Source: a bacterium UBP15_UBA6099
GTDB lineage: Bacteria > UBP15 > UBA6099
Direction: 5' to 3'
NCBI GenBank assembly: GCA_002435745.1
Contig: DIWT01000052.1
Location: 1 to 64,000, forward strand
DNA: 64,000 nucleotides
The position numbers and the translations under genes are program-made. Shown here piece after piece: positions 39,001 through 46,205 of the stretch. The notes beneath the pieces are model-generated. The model worked only from the letters and a program-made list of their open reading frames with translations. It had not been told where the DNA came from and made no database searches. The stretch's first letter is position 1. Each line of letters opens with the position of its first letter.

Positions 39001-40351
39001 CATATTCAAAATCTTCAAGCGTGTTTCGGAACAGCATGATTTCAAATGGGCCGGAACTGTCGTGGCTCAATCCCGCGGCCGCGATGTCGAACCCTATCTC
39101 CGGGTTGTCTAAAACAACGAATCCGAACTCGCTCCCTGTCAGTTTCAGCATCTCATCGAGGAAGAAAAGAGCCAGCTTATTGACATCGTCGCAGATCATC
39201 GACTCGATAAGGAACTTGTTGATGGCGTCCAGAGAGTCTCTCTGGCCCGCCGCGGCCTGCTCGGCATCTCTTCGATGAAGAGATTCCCGGGCCGCCTCGA
39301 TATGTTTTTTCTCAAGAGCTTCCAGAGTCCGGTTTATACCAGTTGAGAGAGCCCCGATCTCGTCTCTCCCCTCCTGCCTTACGCGCGCCGAGAAGTCCGC
39401 ATCCCGCGATATTCCTCCAAATGATTTTGACAGCCTTTGAATCCTCGCCGTCACTTGCCTGTGGATAATTTCGAGCAGGATAACGATGAGTATTATTACG
39501 CCTATCATGGTGTATAGCCTAAACGCTGCGAGAGCTTTTCTGCCTTGAATCTTTATCGCGCTCGGCCTCACAAATTCCAAATAAAAAGCCGGGGCTCCGT
39601 TCACGTCCGGAAACATCGTCACGCATCGTGTCCTGTCGAAATCAAGCAATTCAATGTGAGAAGGAAAAGACGCGGGGTCAGCGCGTCCCGAGATAATAAG
39701 CTCTCCGGGCAAATCCGGGTCGCCGGGAAAATAAAGCCTAATCGGCAACCTAACTATTCCCGAATAAGCCCTTGCAAGAGATTCATCCACGAATCTAGCC
39801 ATGATGAGCGTGCCGCGCATCGGGCCTTCCGCTTCGCTTGTGAGGATAGACCACGTGAAGAAAAGAGCGGGCCTTCCTCCCAAAGCGACAACCCCGTCGC
39901 GGCCGCTTTTTTCGCCGGGAGCCAGTATGCTCCCGCTCGCAGCCAGAGCCACAAGCTCTTCAGGAACCGGAATTTCCTCGTTCCTGCCCGTGTCGAATGC
40001 TTTGGCATAAATGATTTTTCCTTCCATGTCGGCAATCGCTATCAGATTCAGCCCTGCCGAGATGAAAGTGGCGTCCATCATGTTTTTTTCAATATAACTA
40101 GCCGGATCGCCCTCTCCGCCCGCAAAACGATAGGTTTCCGTCCGTTGCGCCCAGTCCTTGAGCATGGTCTGGCTTCTTTTAAGCTCCGCGTAGTGCGCGT
40201 GCTCTATCCTTCCGATATCATCAATGACGGACTGTTGTTCGAGAACGTCGAATTTCCTCATTAAAGTGGCGTCGATTATCATGTCGCGCGCGGTAAACGT
40301 TATTGCCGACAAAGCGACGAAAAACAACGCGAGTTTCAACTGCAAAGACAT
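36020..40351 (-). CDS. CHASE4/GAF/PAS multisensor histidine kinase (HisKA_3)
   Basis: Sensor kinase of 1,443 aa. TM1 (about 3-22), an extracytoplasmic CHASE4-like domain (about 35-190), TM2 (about 255-278), HAMP, a GAF domain (about 365-520; FGFVVLDNPEIG, CVCVPVLND), a PAS domain, a second GAF (about 650-810; FWGAPLFDRHGNVIGVI), three more PAS domains, then HisKA_3 with phospho-His in ARLARELHDIMGRH and an ATPase domain (YRVAQEALTNALKHSGA, IADNGSGFDP, FGIIGMKERI). One PAS domain has a Cys cluster (MRCANDKNSALGCG, ELCDSCA). I start at ATG 40351, with GGCGGAG six bases upstream. It partners the NarL-type regulator at 35382. Confidence 0.94.
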   Translation of the reverse strand: MSLQLKLALFFVALSAITFTARDMIIDATLMRKFDVLEQQSVIDDIGRIEHAHYAELKRSQTMLKDWAQRTETYRFAGGEGDPASYIEKNMMDATFISAGLNLIAIADMEGKIIYAKAFDTGRNEEIPVPEELVALAASGSILAPGEKSGRDGVVALGGRPALFFTWSILTSEAEGPMRGTLIMARFVDESLARAYSGIVRLPIRLYFPGDPDLPGELIISGRADPASFPSHIELLDFDRTRCVTMFPDVNGAPAFYLEFVRPSAIKIQGRKALAAFRLYTMIGVIILIVILLEIIHRQVTARIQRLSKSFGGISRDADFSARVRQEGRDEIGALSTGINRTLEALEKKHIEAARESLHRRDAEQAAAGQRDSLDAINKFLIESMICDDVNKLALFFLDEMLKLTGSEFGFVVLDNPEIGFDIAAAGLSHDSSGPFEIMLFRNTLEDFEYGEIVKLAKENRDIVAMNTPLEIYFEGAKDGMPRGISSCVCVPVLNDRQIVRAFFLGNKPGGYEAEDIETIERISMVFVGVLMRKRAEIRMVESESRFRTLVSNLSDAIMTLDLLEWKFSSCNQAAIKMFGADSETDLIGMSPVNLAPPKQKDGSDTILKASSMVEIALEKGFHYFDWTHCRLDGKEFDASVGLSRMEFRGRPTVLATIRDVTEQKRADEALRAVAESGIGSKSNIFEFLAKQLAFTLMKRGAIIATLDDENHGVATAMAVWVDGEYREGFSFDAGGTLFADVLHFRAILRQNGAGRLLPRFAATDGWANASFWGAPLFDRHGNVIGVIAVIDDKPMTERPQTISLLKSFAVRASSELARIKTEKKYQTLFESMTEGLVICDILYDDQRRPLDFHFSALNSSFERISGVKSEKIIGKTASAAIHDSDRHLIELFKTAAMTRRPESFEIYSKYWDKYLGVTIFSPEPGQIAGIFTDISDRKKAESELEKVLAELSAIHSSAPMAMLLVDRTFRVVKANDAATRFASRSNDEMVGMMFGDAMRCANDKNSALGCGFGELCDSCAVSSAVRDAFNTKRRSFDIEMWFTAAPEKPPNDRCLSSSVDYLSYGGFENVLICSNDVTKRKFAEFALVESEARYRELVESANSIILRIDVNGEIIFINKHAEELFSYSKGELIGKNVVGTIVPETDSSGRDLRRMVTDICTNTLDYESNENENMRKDGSRIWINWSNRQLYNEKEKRIEILCVGADISARKRAEELLIESEEKMKGLSRKLITAQEEERARLARELHDIMGRHIAALAMESEFLLAKERAESEEIRKLSSLAVKAATELRGICKGLRPVELDRLGLKTALEMLAREISGIGRMEVETDVNENDFEGLEDETQISLYRVAQEALTNALKHSGASKADISSLTQGAELVLKIADNGSGFDPETIFEEKDMRFGIIGMKERILNCGGSLNIISGIGKGTEIIARAPLSPRAGEKG

Positions 40352-40467
40352 GATGTTCTCCGCCTGTGAATCTCTGGCGCGCAAATAAAACGTCGCCTGC
40401 GCGCGCTGATTTTCGGGCTATACGGCCCGATTGATTTGCGACTCAATTCTGACCATAATTTATTCTA

Positions 40468-40495
40468 ATTTTATCACGTAATTGTTGTATTTCAA
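40468..40495 (-). promoter_or_regulatory. Promoter of the kinase/regulator pair
   Basis: On the minus strand TTGAAA (40495-40490), 16-bp spacer, TAAAAT (40473-40468); five of six bases match in each box. The leader contains a small hairpin CGGGC-TATACG-GCCCG (40414-40429). Confidence 0.55.
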
Positions 40496-40584
40496 ATTCT
40501 TGTCGGCAGCTTTGTTCATGCGGGAATAAAACGTCCGGTGAACAGGAGGAATCAAATTAGATTTCAATGCATGATTAAGACAAA

Positions 40585-40613
40585 TTGAATTCGCAAATTT
40601 GATGTGTTACAAT
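40585..40613 (+). promoter_or_regulatory. Promoter of pdxST
   Basis: TTGAAT (40585-40590), 17-bp spacer, TACAAT (40608-40613). Good matches and spacing. It implies a leader of about 130 nt that is GC-rich. In 40352-40751 I see this promoter, the divergent kinase promoter and no gene. Confidence 0.6.
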
Positions 40614-40751
40614 TCGCGCATACGCGGGACGCGGCTGAAGCGGCGAAGCGCGGCCGTGGTTTTGAGTTTTTTGGCGTCCGGCCCGCGTCGTCGTTCGGCA
40701 AAGCAAAATAAAACGATCCGGCGCGTCCGGTTGGAACAGGAGATGAGAAAG

Positions 40752-41651
40752 ATGGAAGAGAAAGGCACGATGCGGGTCAAGATAGGGCTCGCGGAGATGT
40801 TGAAGGGCGGAGTGATAATGGACGTCACCACGCCGGAGCAGGCGCTGATAGCCGCCGAGGCCGGCGCGGCTGCGGTGATGGCGCTAGAGCGCGTCCCCGC
40901 CGACATCAGGAGAGACGGCGGCGTCGCCCGCATGGCCGACCCCAATGTGATCGACGGCATTATCAAGGCTCTCAAGGAAAAGAAATACGAAGTGCCGGTG
41001 ATGGCGAAAGCCAGAATCGGGCATTTTGTGGAGGCTCAAATATTAGAGGCGATGGGAGTGGACTTCGTGGACGAGAGCGAAGTGCTGACGCCCGCCGACG
41101 AGCATTTCCATATCGACAAGCATAAATTTAAAGTTCCGTTCGTGTGCGGAGCGAGAAACCTCGGCGAGGCGCTGCGCAGGATCGGCGAAGGCGCGGCGAT
41201 GATAAGAACCAAAGGAGAGGCCGGCTCCGGCGACGTGGTCGAAGCGGTGCGCCACATGCGCGCCGTAACGGGCGACATCAGGCGGTTGACTCAGTTGCCG
41301 GATGAAGAGTTGATGACGGAAGCGAAGAACCTCGGCGCTCCTTACGATTTGGTGAAATACGTTAAAGAGAACGGCAAACTGCCGGTGCCGAATTTCGCGG
41401 CGGGAGGGATCGCCACTCCGGCGGACGCCGCGCTGATGATGATGCTGGGGGCGGAAGCGGTGTTTGTCGGCTCCGGGATATTCAAGAGCGAGGACCCGGC
41501 GTCGCGCGCGAAGGCCATAGTGGACGCGGTTACGCACTACCGCGACCCGAAGGTTCTAGCGGAAGTCTCGCGGGGGCTTAAAGGCGCGATGCGCGGGCTG
41601 GATGTTTCCAAGATGGACGAGAAAGACCTGCTTCAGACGCGGGGCTGGTAA
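40752..41651 (+). CDS. pdxS: Pyridoxal 5'-phosphate synthase lyase subunit PdxS
   Basis: Makes pyridoxal phosphate from ribose 5-phosphate, glyceraldehyde 3-phosphate and ammonia (DXP-independent route). The 299-aa TIM barrel has Asp24 (VIMDVT) and the two catalytic lysines, Lys86 (VMAKARIGH) and Lys154 ([10 protein letters not shown]), and the block [19 protein letters not shown] start at ATG 40752, with AGGAG nine bases upstream; the reading frame continues open upstream through the leader, but those residues are not PdxS-like. pdxT follows after 15 bp. Confidence 0.97.
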   Translation: MEEKGTMRVKIGLAEMLKGGVIMDVTTPEQALIAAEAGAAAVMALERVPADIRRDGGVARMADPNVIDGIIKALKEKKYEVPVMAKARIGHFVEAQILEAMGVDFVDESEVLTPADEHFHIDKHKFKVPFVCGARNLGEALRRIGEGAAMIRTKGEAGSGDVVEAVRHMRAVTGDIRRLTQLPDEELMTEAKNLGAPYDLVKYVKENGKLPVPNFAAGGIATPADAALMMMLGAEAVFVGSGIFKSEDPASRAKAIVDAVTHYRDPKVLAEVSRGLKGAMRGLDVSKMDEKDLLQTRGW

Positions 41652-41666
41652 GGCGGAGCACACACT

Positions 41667-42266
41667 TTGGGCAGAATCGGCGCGCTCGCGCTGCAGGGCG
41701 ATTTCGAGCTTCATATAAAGATGTTGCGCAGGGCCGGCGTCGAGGCGGTAGAGATAAGAACGCCCGCGCAACTCGACTCGGTGTCCGGGCTTGTCATACC
41801 CGGCGGGGAAAGCACGACTGTCTCCCGCCTTATGCGCAGATACGGCCTAGACAAGGCCATCCGCGACAGATACCTTTCCGGCTCTCTGGCGGTGTACGGG
41901 ACCTGCATGGGAATGATACTCGTCTGCTCGGACACGGAGGGCGACCATGATCTGGCGCAATTCGGCTTCATCGACGCGACGGTTGAACGCAACGCGTACG
42001 GCCCTCAGGTGGAGAGCTTCGAGTCCGATATCGTAATCGACTCAGTGAACGGATCTGGGCCGATGCGGTTCCGGGCGGTGTTCATACGAGCGCCGAAGGT
42101 GACGCGGGTGGGCGACGGGGTAAAAATCCTAGCTAGCCACTCCGGCGCTCCCGCGCTCATAAGCCAAGGATTGTGTTTGGCGGGCAACTTCCATCCCGAA
42201 CTTACGGACGACTGGCGTCTGCATAAATATTTCTTGGACGAATTCGCCGCCCGGATCGGAGACTGA
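41667..42266 (+). CDS. pdxT: Pyridoxal 5'-phosphate synthase glutaminase subunit PdxT
   Basis: Class I glutamine amidotransferase feeding ammonia to PdxS. The 199-aa product has the catalytic triad Cys80 (YGTCMGM), His176 and Glu178 (GNFHPEL), plus VIPGGESTT near 44-52. The start is TTG at 41667, with GGCGGAG about nine bases upstream. It is 15 bp after pdxS. Confidence 0.96.
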   Translation: MGRIGALALQGDFELHIKMLRRAGVEAVEIRTPAQLDSVSGLVIPGGESTTVSRLMRRYGLDKAIRDRYLSGSLAVYGTCMGMILVCSDTEGDHDLAQFGFIDATVERNAYGPQVESFESDIVIDSVNGSGPMRFRAVFIRAPKVTRVGDGVKILASHSGAPALISQGLCLAGNFHPELTDDWRLHKYFLDEFAARIGD

Positions 42267-42272
42267 GGAACA

Positions 42273-42740
42273 ATGGAAGTCCACATAGACAAGGCCGGAC
42301 GCGACAGGACGAGGAGATCGGGCAAGGCAGCCGCCTCGTCCAGAGCAAGAGCGGCAAAGTCCGCCTCCGCCGACGCGCCTTTCACCCGGAAGCTTCTCGA
42401 AGCCCAGCGCGCCGAGATTAAAGAAGAACTGGGACAGTTGCTTTCCGGCATCGACAAGCAGGCCGCGGAAATCGAAAAAAGCCTCACCTTCGAGTCGCTC
42501 GAAAAATACAGAGAGATTGTAAGGAAGTTTGTGAATGTCGTGGTAAACGACTTGTTCGCGGTCGAAGAAAAACTGTCCGTCAGCCCTACCGGCAAGAAGA
42601 AGTCTCTGCTTCTGGTGAAAACCATAGACACGGAGCTTGCGGCGCTGGCCGAGGAGTTTGTCAAAAGACAGACGAACCTTCTGGCGTTCATGGCGAGGCT
42701 GGATCGCATTAGAGGGCTGTTGCTGGACATGTACACGTGA
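42273..42740 (+). CDS. YaaR-like protein (DUF327)
   Basis: 155 aa. A basic disordered N-terminus (1-35) is followed by an all-helical domain (FTRKLLEAQRAEIKEEL, YREIVRKFVNVVVNDLF, LLLVKTIDTELAALAEEF) matching the YaaR/DUF327 family of unknown function. In Bacillus subtilis yaaR precedes holB and yaaT in the same order as here, which supports the call. It is 6 bp after pdxT and 7 bp before holB. Confidence 0.82.
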   Translation: MEVHIDKAGRDRTRRSGKAAASSRARAAKSASADAPFTRKLLEAQRAEIKEELGQLLSGIDKQAAEIEKSLTFESLEKYREIVRKFVNVVVNDLFAVEEKLSVSPTGKKKSLLLVKTIDTELAALAEEFVKRQTNLLAFMARLDRIRGLLLDMYT

Positions 42741-42747
42741 TAAAACG

Positions 42748-43737
42748 ATGCCGCTGAGAGATATAATCGGACAGAGCGTGGCTGTGAGGAGCCTGCTCGG
42801 GACGCTGAAGTCGGGCCGTCTCGGACATGCTTTTCTCTTCATCGGGCCGGCGGGCGTCGGCAAGCGGACGTCCGCGTTAGCGTTCGCTCAGGCCGTCAAC
42901 TGCGCCGCCCCGAGGGACGACGCGGACGCTTGCGGCGTCTGCCCTTCATGCCGCCGCGTCGAACGCGGCGTTGACATAGACGCACGCGTCTACTCCCCCT
43001 CCAGACAGGGCTACAGAAAAGAAGAGGCAAAGGAAATCCGCAACGACGCCCACATGACCCCTAACGCGGGGAAAAGACGGTTCCTCATTCTCGACGACGC
43101 GGACGCTATGGGGGCCGAAGCGGCGAACGCTTTGCTCAAAGTCATCGAAGAGCCTCCCGAAATGTCCGTCTTCGTGCTGCTGACGGAAAAAGCGGACAGG
43201 ATAATGCCGACCATCAGGTCGCGCGTCCTCTCCGTGCCCTTCCGACCGCTCACTCCGGCGGAGGCGGCGGCGGTGGCCGGAGAAAGACTCTCCGGCGGTC
43301 AGGTTGACTACCTGTTCCCCATCGCGCGCGGCAACATGGGAGAAATCCTGCGATTGAGCGAAGACAGGAAATTGAAAGAACTGTTCGAGGATGTGGAAGC
43401 GGAACTTTTCGAGAGGCTGCTGAAGGAAGCTTCCGCGTCGCCCACGAGGCTGGCCGAGGAAGTGGGAGCGCTCGCCGGAAGAATCGACCTGTCGACCGCC
43501 GAGGACACCGAATCCACCGCGCGGCGAAAGAGCGTTGCGGCCATCCTCGAAATAATGATGTCAATGGTTGAAAGAAAACACATGACGGTCGGCGCGGGCG
43601 TCGGCGAGATGAAACGCGGCTGCGCAATTCTCGAAACGCTTATGAACACGATACAGACCGTTCGGGGCGGCGGCCTGACGGAATCCGCCCTCGAAGCGAT
43701 GGCGATAAATTTGAAATCGAAAGCCGGAGCCGCCTGA
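42748..43737 (+). CDS. holB: DNA polymerase III delta' subunit HolB
   Basis: Clamp-loader subunit, 329 aa. AAA+ Walker A motif FIGPAGVGKRTSA (near 30-42), a four-Cys zinc module (CAAPRDDADACGVCPSC, about 50-66) and the block LLKVIEEPPE typical of delta'/DnaX-like proteins. The usual SRC sensor motif reads SRV here (TIRSRVLSV). No clear ribosome site before ATG 42748; translation is probably coupled to yaaR, whose stop lies 7 bp upstream. Confidence 0.9.
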   Translation: MPLRDIIGQSVAVRSLLGTLKSGRLGHAFLFIGPAGVGKRTSALAFAQAVNCAAPRDDADACGVCPSCRRVERGVDIDARVYSPSRQGYRKEEAKEIRNDAHMTPNAGKRRFLILDDADAMGAEAANALLKVIEEPPEMSVFVLLTEKADRIMPTIRSRVLSVPFRPLTPAEAAAVAGERLSGGQVDYLFPIARGNMGEILRLSEDRKLKELFEDVEAELFERLLKEASASPTRLAEEVGALAGRIDLSTAEDTESTARRKSVAAILEIMMSMVERKHMTVGAGVGEMKRGCAILETLMNTIQTVRGGGLTESALEAMAINLKSKAGAA

Positions 43738-43811
43738 AAGGCGCGCGCCGCAAAATCGAAGCGAAGAAGCGATACGGGCGGTCACCCTCCCGGCGCGACT
43801 GGAGAAAATAG

Positions 43812-44822
43812 ATGATCGTTAGATGCGGAGAAGTAAGGATGGATTACCTGAACAGGTCTTTCCTGTTCGACGCCATAGGGCTGACCGAGCAGATCGAGCC
43901 GGGCGACCTCGTGGTGGTGGAAACCGATTTCGGGATGGACATCGGACAGTTGATGCGCGAAATCTGCGAACAGGAAGTAGAGGCCGAGGCGCTTCCGCTG
44001 ATGAAACTGATGCGGAAGGTTAACGAGGACGACGCGGCGAAACTGGCGGGCGCGAACGAGAAAGAGACCCGCGCGCTTGAGGTCAGCGGCGAGGAAATTG
44101 AGAAGGCGAAACTGGGCATGAAGTTGGTCAGCGCCCGGTACACCTTCGACGGAACAAAAGTCACCCTCTGCTACACCGCCGAAGGGCGGGTCGATTTCAG
44201 GGAACTGGTAAAGACGCTGGCGTCGCGACTGCGGACGCGGATCGAGCTTCGGCAGGTGGGCGTGCGCGACGAGGCCAGACTCCACGGCGGCATCGGCCCC
44301 TGCGGCAGGCCCCTGTGCTGCGCCACTTTCCTGCGCGAGTTCCAATCCGTATCGATAAAAATGGCCAAAGAGCAAGGGCTGCCTCTCAATCCCACGAAAA
44401 TATCGGGGATATGCGGCAGGCTTTTCTGCTGCCTGAAATACGAGCACGACACTTATATGGAAATCAAGAAAAAGATGCCCCGCATGGGCGAAGAGGTGAC
44501 CATCGAGGGCGTGAAGGGGCGAGTGATCGGGCTGAGCATCCCCAAGAACTCGGTAGAGATCGAAACGCCCGACGGCGGAAGGTCGTGGGCGGAACTGCCT
44601 CCTCTGGAATTCGAAAACAGGTTCCAGCCCTGCGAGAGAAAATGCGGTTGCGGCTCCCCCGAAACAAACGTCCGAGACGCCGAAAACGCGGCTTTCAAAG
44701 ACGAGCCGGACGACGTTTCGCAGCATAATACAGAGAACGCCGGCATAGAGACGGAGCCGGAAGATGACAGTAGACCTGTTCCCGTCCCGGCATCCGAAAT
44801 CCCGGACGGCAAAGAACGGTAG
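43812..44822 (+). CDS. ricT: PSP1-domain iron-sulfur protein RicT (YaaT)
   Basis: 336 aa. PSP1 domain with two conserved Cys clusters, GPCGRPLCC and GICGRLFCCLKYE. In Bacillus RicT binds a 4Fe-4S cluster as part of the RicA-RicF-RicT complex that aids RNase Y and developmental signalling; partners are not visible here. Residues about 280-336 form an acidic, low-complexity tail with an extra CERKCGCG motif. GGAG seven bases before the ATG fixes the start. It completes the yaaR-holB-yaaT order. Confidence 0.92.
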   Translation: MIVRCGEVRMDYLNRSFLFDAIGLTEQIEPGDLVVVETDFGMDIGQLMREICEQEVEAEALPLMKLMRKVNEDDAAKLAGANEKETRALEVSGEEIEKAKLGMKLVSARYTFDGTKVTLCYTAEGRVDFRELVKTLASRLRTRIELRQVGVRDEARLHGGIGPCGRPLCCATFLREFQSVSIKMAKEQGLPLNPTKISGICGRLFCCLKYEHDTYMEIKKKMPRMGEEVTIEGVKGRVIGLSIPKNSVEIETPDGGRSWAELPPLEFENRFQPCERKCGCGSPETNVRDAENAAFKDEPDDVSQHNTENAGIETEPEDDSRPVPVPASEIPDGKER

Positions 44823-44843
44823 CTTTTTTGTTCGGTTTCGACA

Positions 44844-44892
44844 TGGACAAATCAGACACGGAAATGTATGTTTTATATAGCATTAAGCTATA
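44844..44892 (+). promoter_or_regulatory. Candidate promoter and palindrome before HD-GYP gene
   Basis: TGGACA (44844-44849), 17-bp spacer, TATGTT (44867-44872), followed at once by the palindrome TATAGC-ATTAA-GCTATA (44876-44892). The palindrome covers the expected transcription start, where a repressor could bind; it could also be a small RNA hairpin. Confidence 0.4.
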
Positions 44893-44937
44893 CGGATAAT
44901 AACTAGGGTTTAAGGCAGGCGGAGGAGCGCAGCGCAG

Positions 44938-46068
44938 ATGGGAATGAAGAAAATCCGCATATTCGACGCGGAACCGGGGATGATTCTCGCGAAACCGGTC
45001 GTGGTGCTGCACTCCGGCGGGCGGGAACTTATGCGGCCCGGCTTCATGCTCGAAAAAACCCACATCAAGAGACTCGGCAAGTGGGGCATCGAGCACATTT
45101 TCGTCGAGACATACGACGGCGGCGCGGACAACAACGAGGTTTTCAGCGAGTCGATAAAAGTGCTCGCCAAACAGACCTACGAGGACGCCATAACATCTCT
45201 CGCGCGGCTTTCAAAAAACCTGATATCGGAAGGCGCGTGCGAGATAGACCAGATATCCCGGACGATTACCCAGATACTCGATGTCATAGCGCTCGAACAG
45301 GGCGTTCTGTCCCTGCTCTCCAAACTGAAAGCTTCGGACGAGTATATCTATCAACATAATGTGGACGTGTGCGTGACGGCCCTGATACTCGGCCGGTCGC
45401 TCGAACTGCCGGAGGCCGAACAGAACGACCTCGGCACGGCGTGTCTGCTGCACGACCTCGGCCTTGTAGCTTATAAGAAACAGAAGTGGGACAACTCGAT
45501 GCTGACCGCCGCGCCCGCCAACATCCGCAAGCATCCGCTCCGCAGCATGGAGATGGCAAGAGAGATAAGGGGCATCAGCGAGAACGCGCTAGACGCCGTC
45601 GCCCAACACCACGAGTACATGGACGGCTCCGGATACCCCGAAGGGCTTAAAGCCGGACAGATATCCAAGCTCGCGTCCATAATCGGGGTGTCCGAAGCTT
45701 TCAACACGCTCGTCTCGCCTTTCGATCCCGCCAACAGGGTAGACCCTCATCAGGCTATGGTCACTATCGTCGATCCTAAATATCACAGGTTCGACCCCGA
45801 AGTGTTGCGCGTGTTCGTCTCGAATCTCGCAATATATCCCGCCGGGACTTTCGTGCAGATCAACAATTCGATGCGGGCGGTGGTCATCAACTCGAACAGA
45901 GACAACCCGCTGCGCCCCCGCATTCTTGTCATTTACGAAGATGAAACGAAACCCGTGAAGCCTTTTCACGTGGACCTCTCCGACGACAGCTACAGGGACT
46001 GGTTCATCGAAGGCGTCATCTCTTCGGCGAACATAATGAAATCCATCGAGCACATAATGAAACTCTGA
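44938..46068 (+). CDS. HD-GYP domain protein (probable c-di-GMP phosphodiesterase)
   Basis: 376 aa. An N-terminal module (about 1-60, IRIFDAEPGMILAKPV ... HIKRLGKWGIEHIFVE) precedes an HD-GYP domain at about 120-290: HNVDVCVTALILG, LLHDLGLVAY, KHPLRSMEMAR, and QHHEYMDGSGYPEGLK carrying the GYP signature. The usual last-helix motif (VaDvFDAL) reads IGVSEAFNTL, so one metal-site region has drifted. A C-terminal beta-rich region (about 295-345) follows. Degradation of c-di-GMP is the family role; activity here is probable but not certain. Confidence 0.9.
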   Translation: MGMKKIRIFDAEPGMILAKPVVVLHSGGRELMRPGFMLEKTHIKRLGKWGIEHIFVETYDGGADNNEVFSESIKVLAKQTYEDAITSLARLSKNLISEGACEIDQISRTITQILDVIALEQGVLSLLSKLKASDEYIYQHNVDVCVTALILGRSLELPEAEQNDLGTACLLHDLGLVAYKKQKWDNSMLTAAPANIRKHPLRSMEMAREIRGISENALDAVAQHHEYMDGSGYPEGLKAGQISKLASIIGVSEAFNTLVSPFDPANRVDPHQAMVTIVDPKYHRFDPEVLRVFVSNLAIYPAGTFVQINNSMRAVVINSNRDNPLRPRILVIYEDETKPVKPFHVDLSDDSYRDWFIEGVISSANIMKSIEHIMKL

Positions 46069-46096
46069 GCGCGACAAAGTTTTTTTTCGCGCGTAT

Positions 46097-46124
46097 GGAC
46101 AAATTCCGCTTAACCCTTAGAATG
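46097..46124 (+). promoter_or_regulatory. Promoter of the EF-G gene
   Basis: TGGACA (46097-46102), 16-bp spacer, TAGAAT (46119-46124); five of six matches in each box. It lies about 80 bp before the ATG at 46206. Confidence 0.55.
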
Positions 46125-46205
46125 TAATGTCGGCCATGCCGCGAAAGGCAAGCGGCGAAACGGGCCGGTTTTTTTTTGCTCGAAAGGGAACAGGTTTGCA
46201 AGGTC

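Noticed and set aside
40599..40751. 51-residue N-terminal extension of PdxS
   Set aside because: The frame is open, but residues are unlike PdxS, the promoter -10 box overlaps it, and AGGAG points to ATG 40752.
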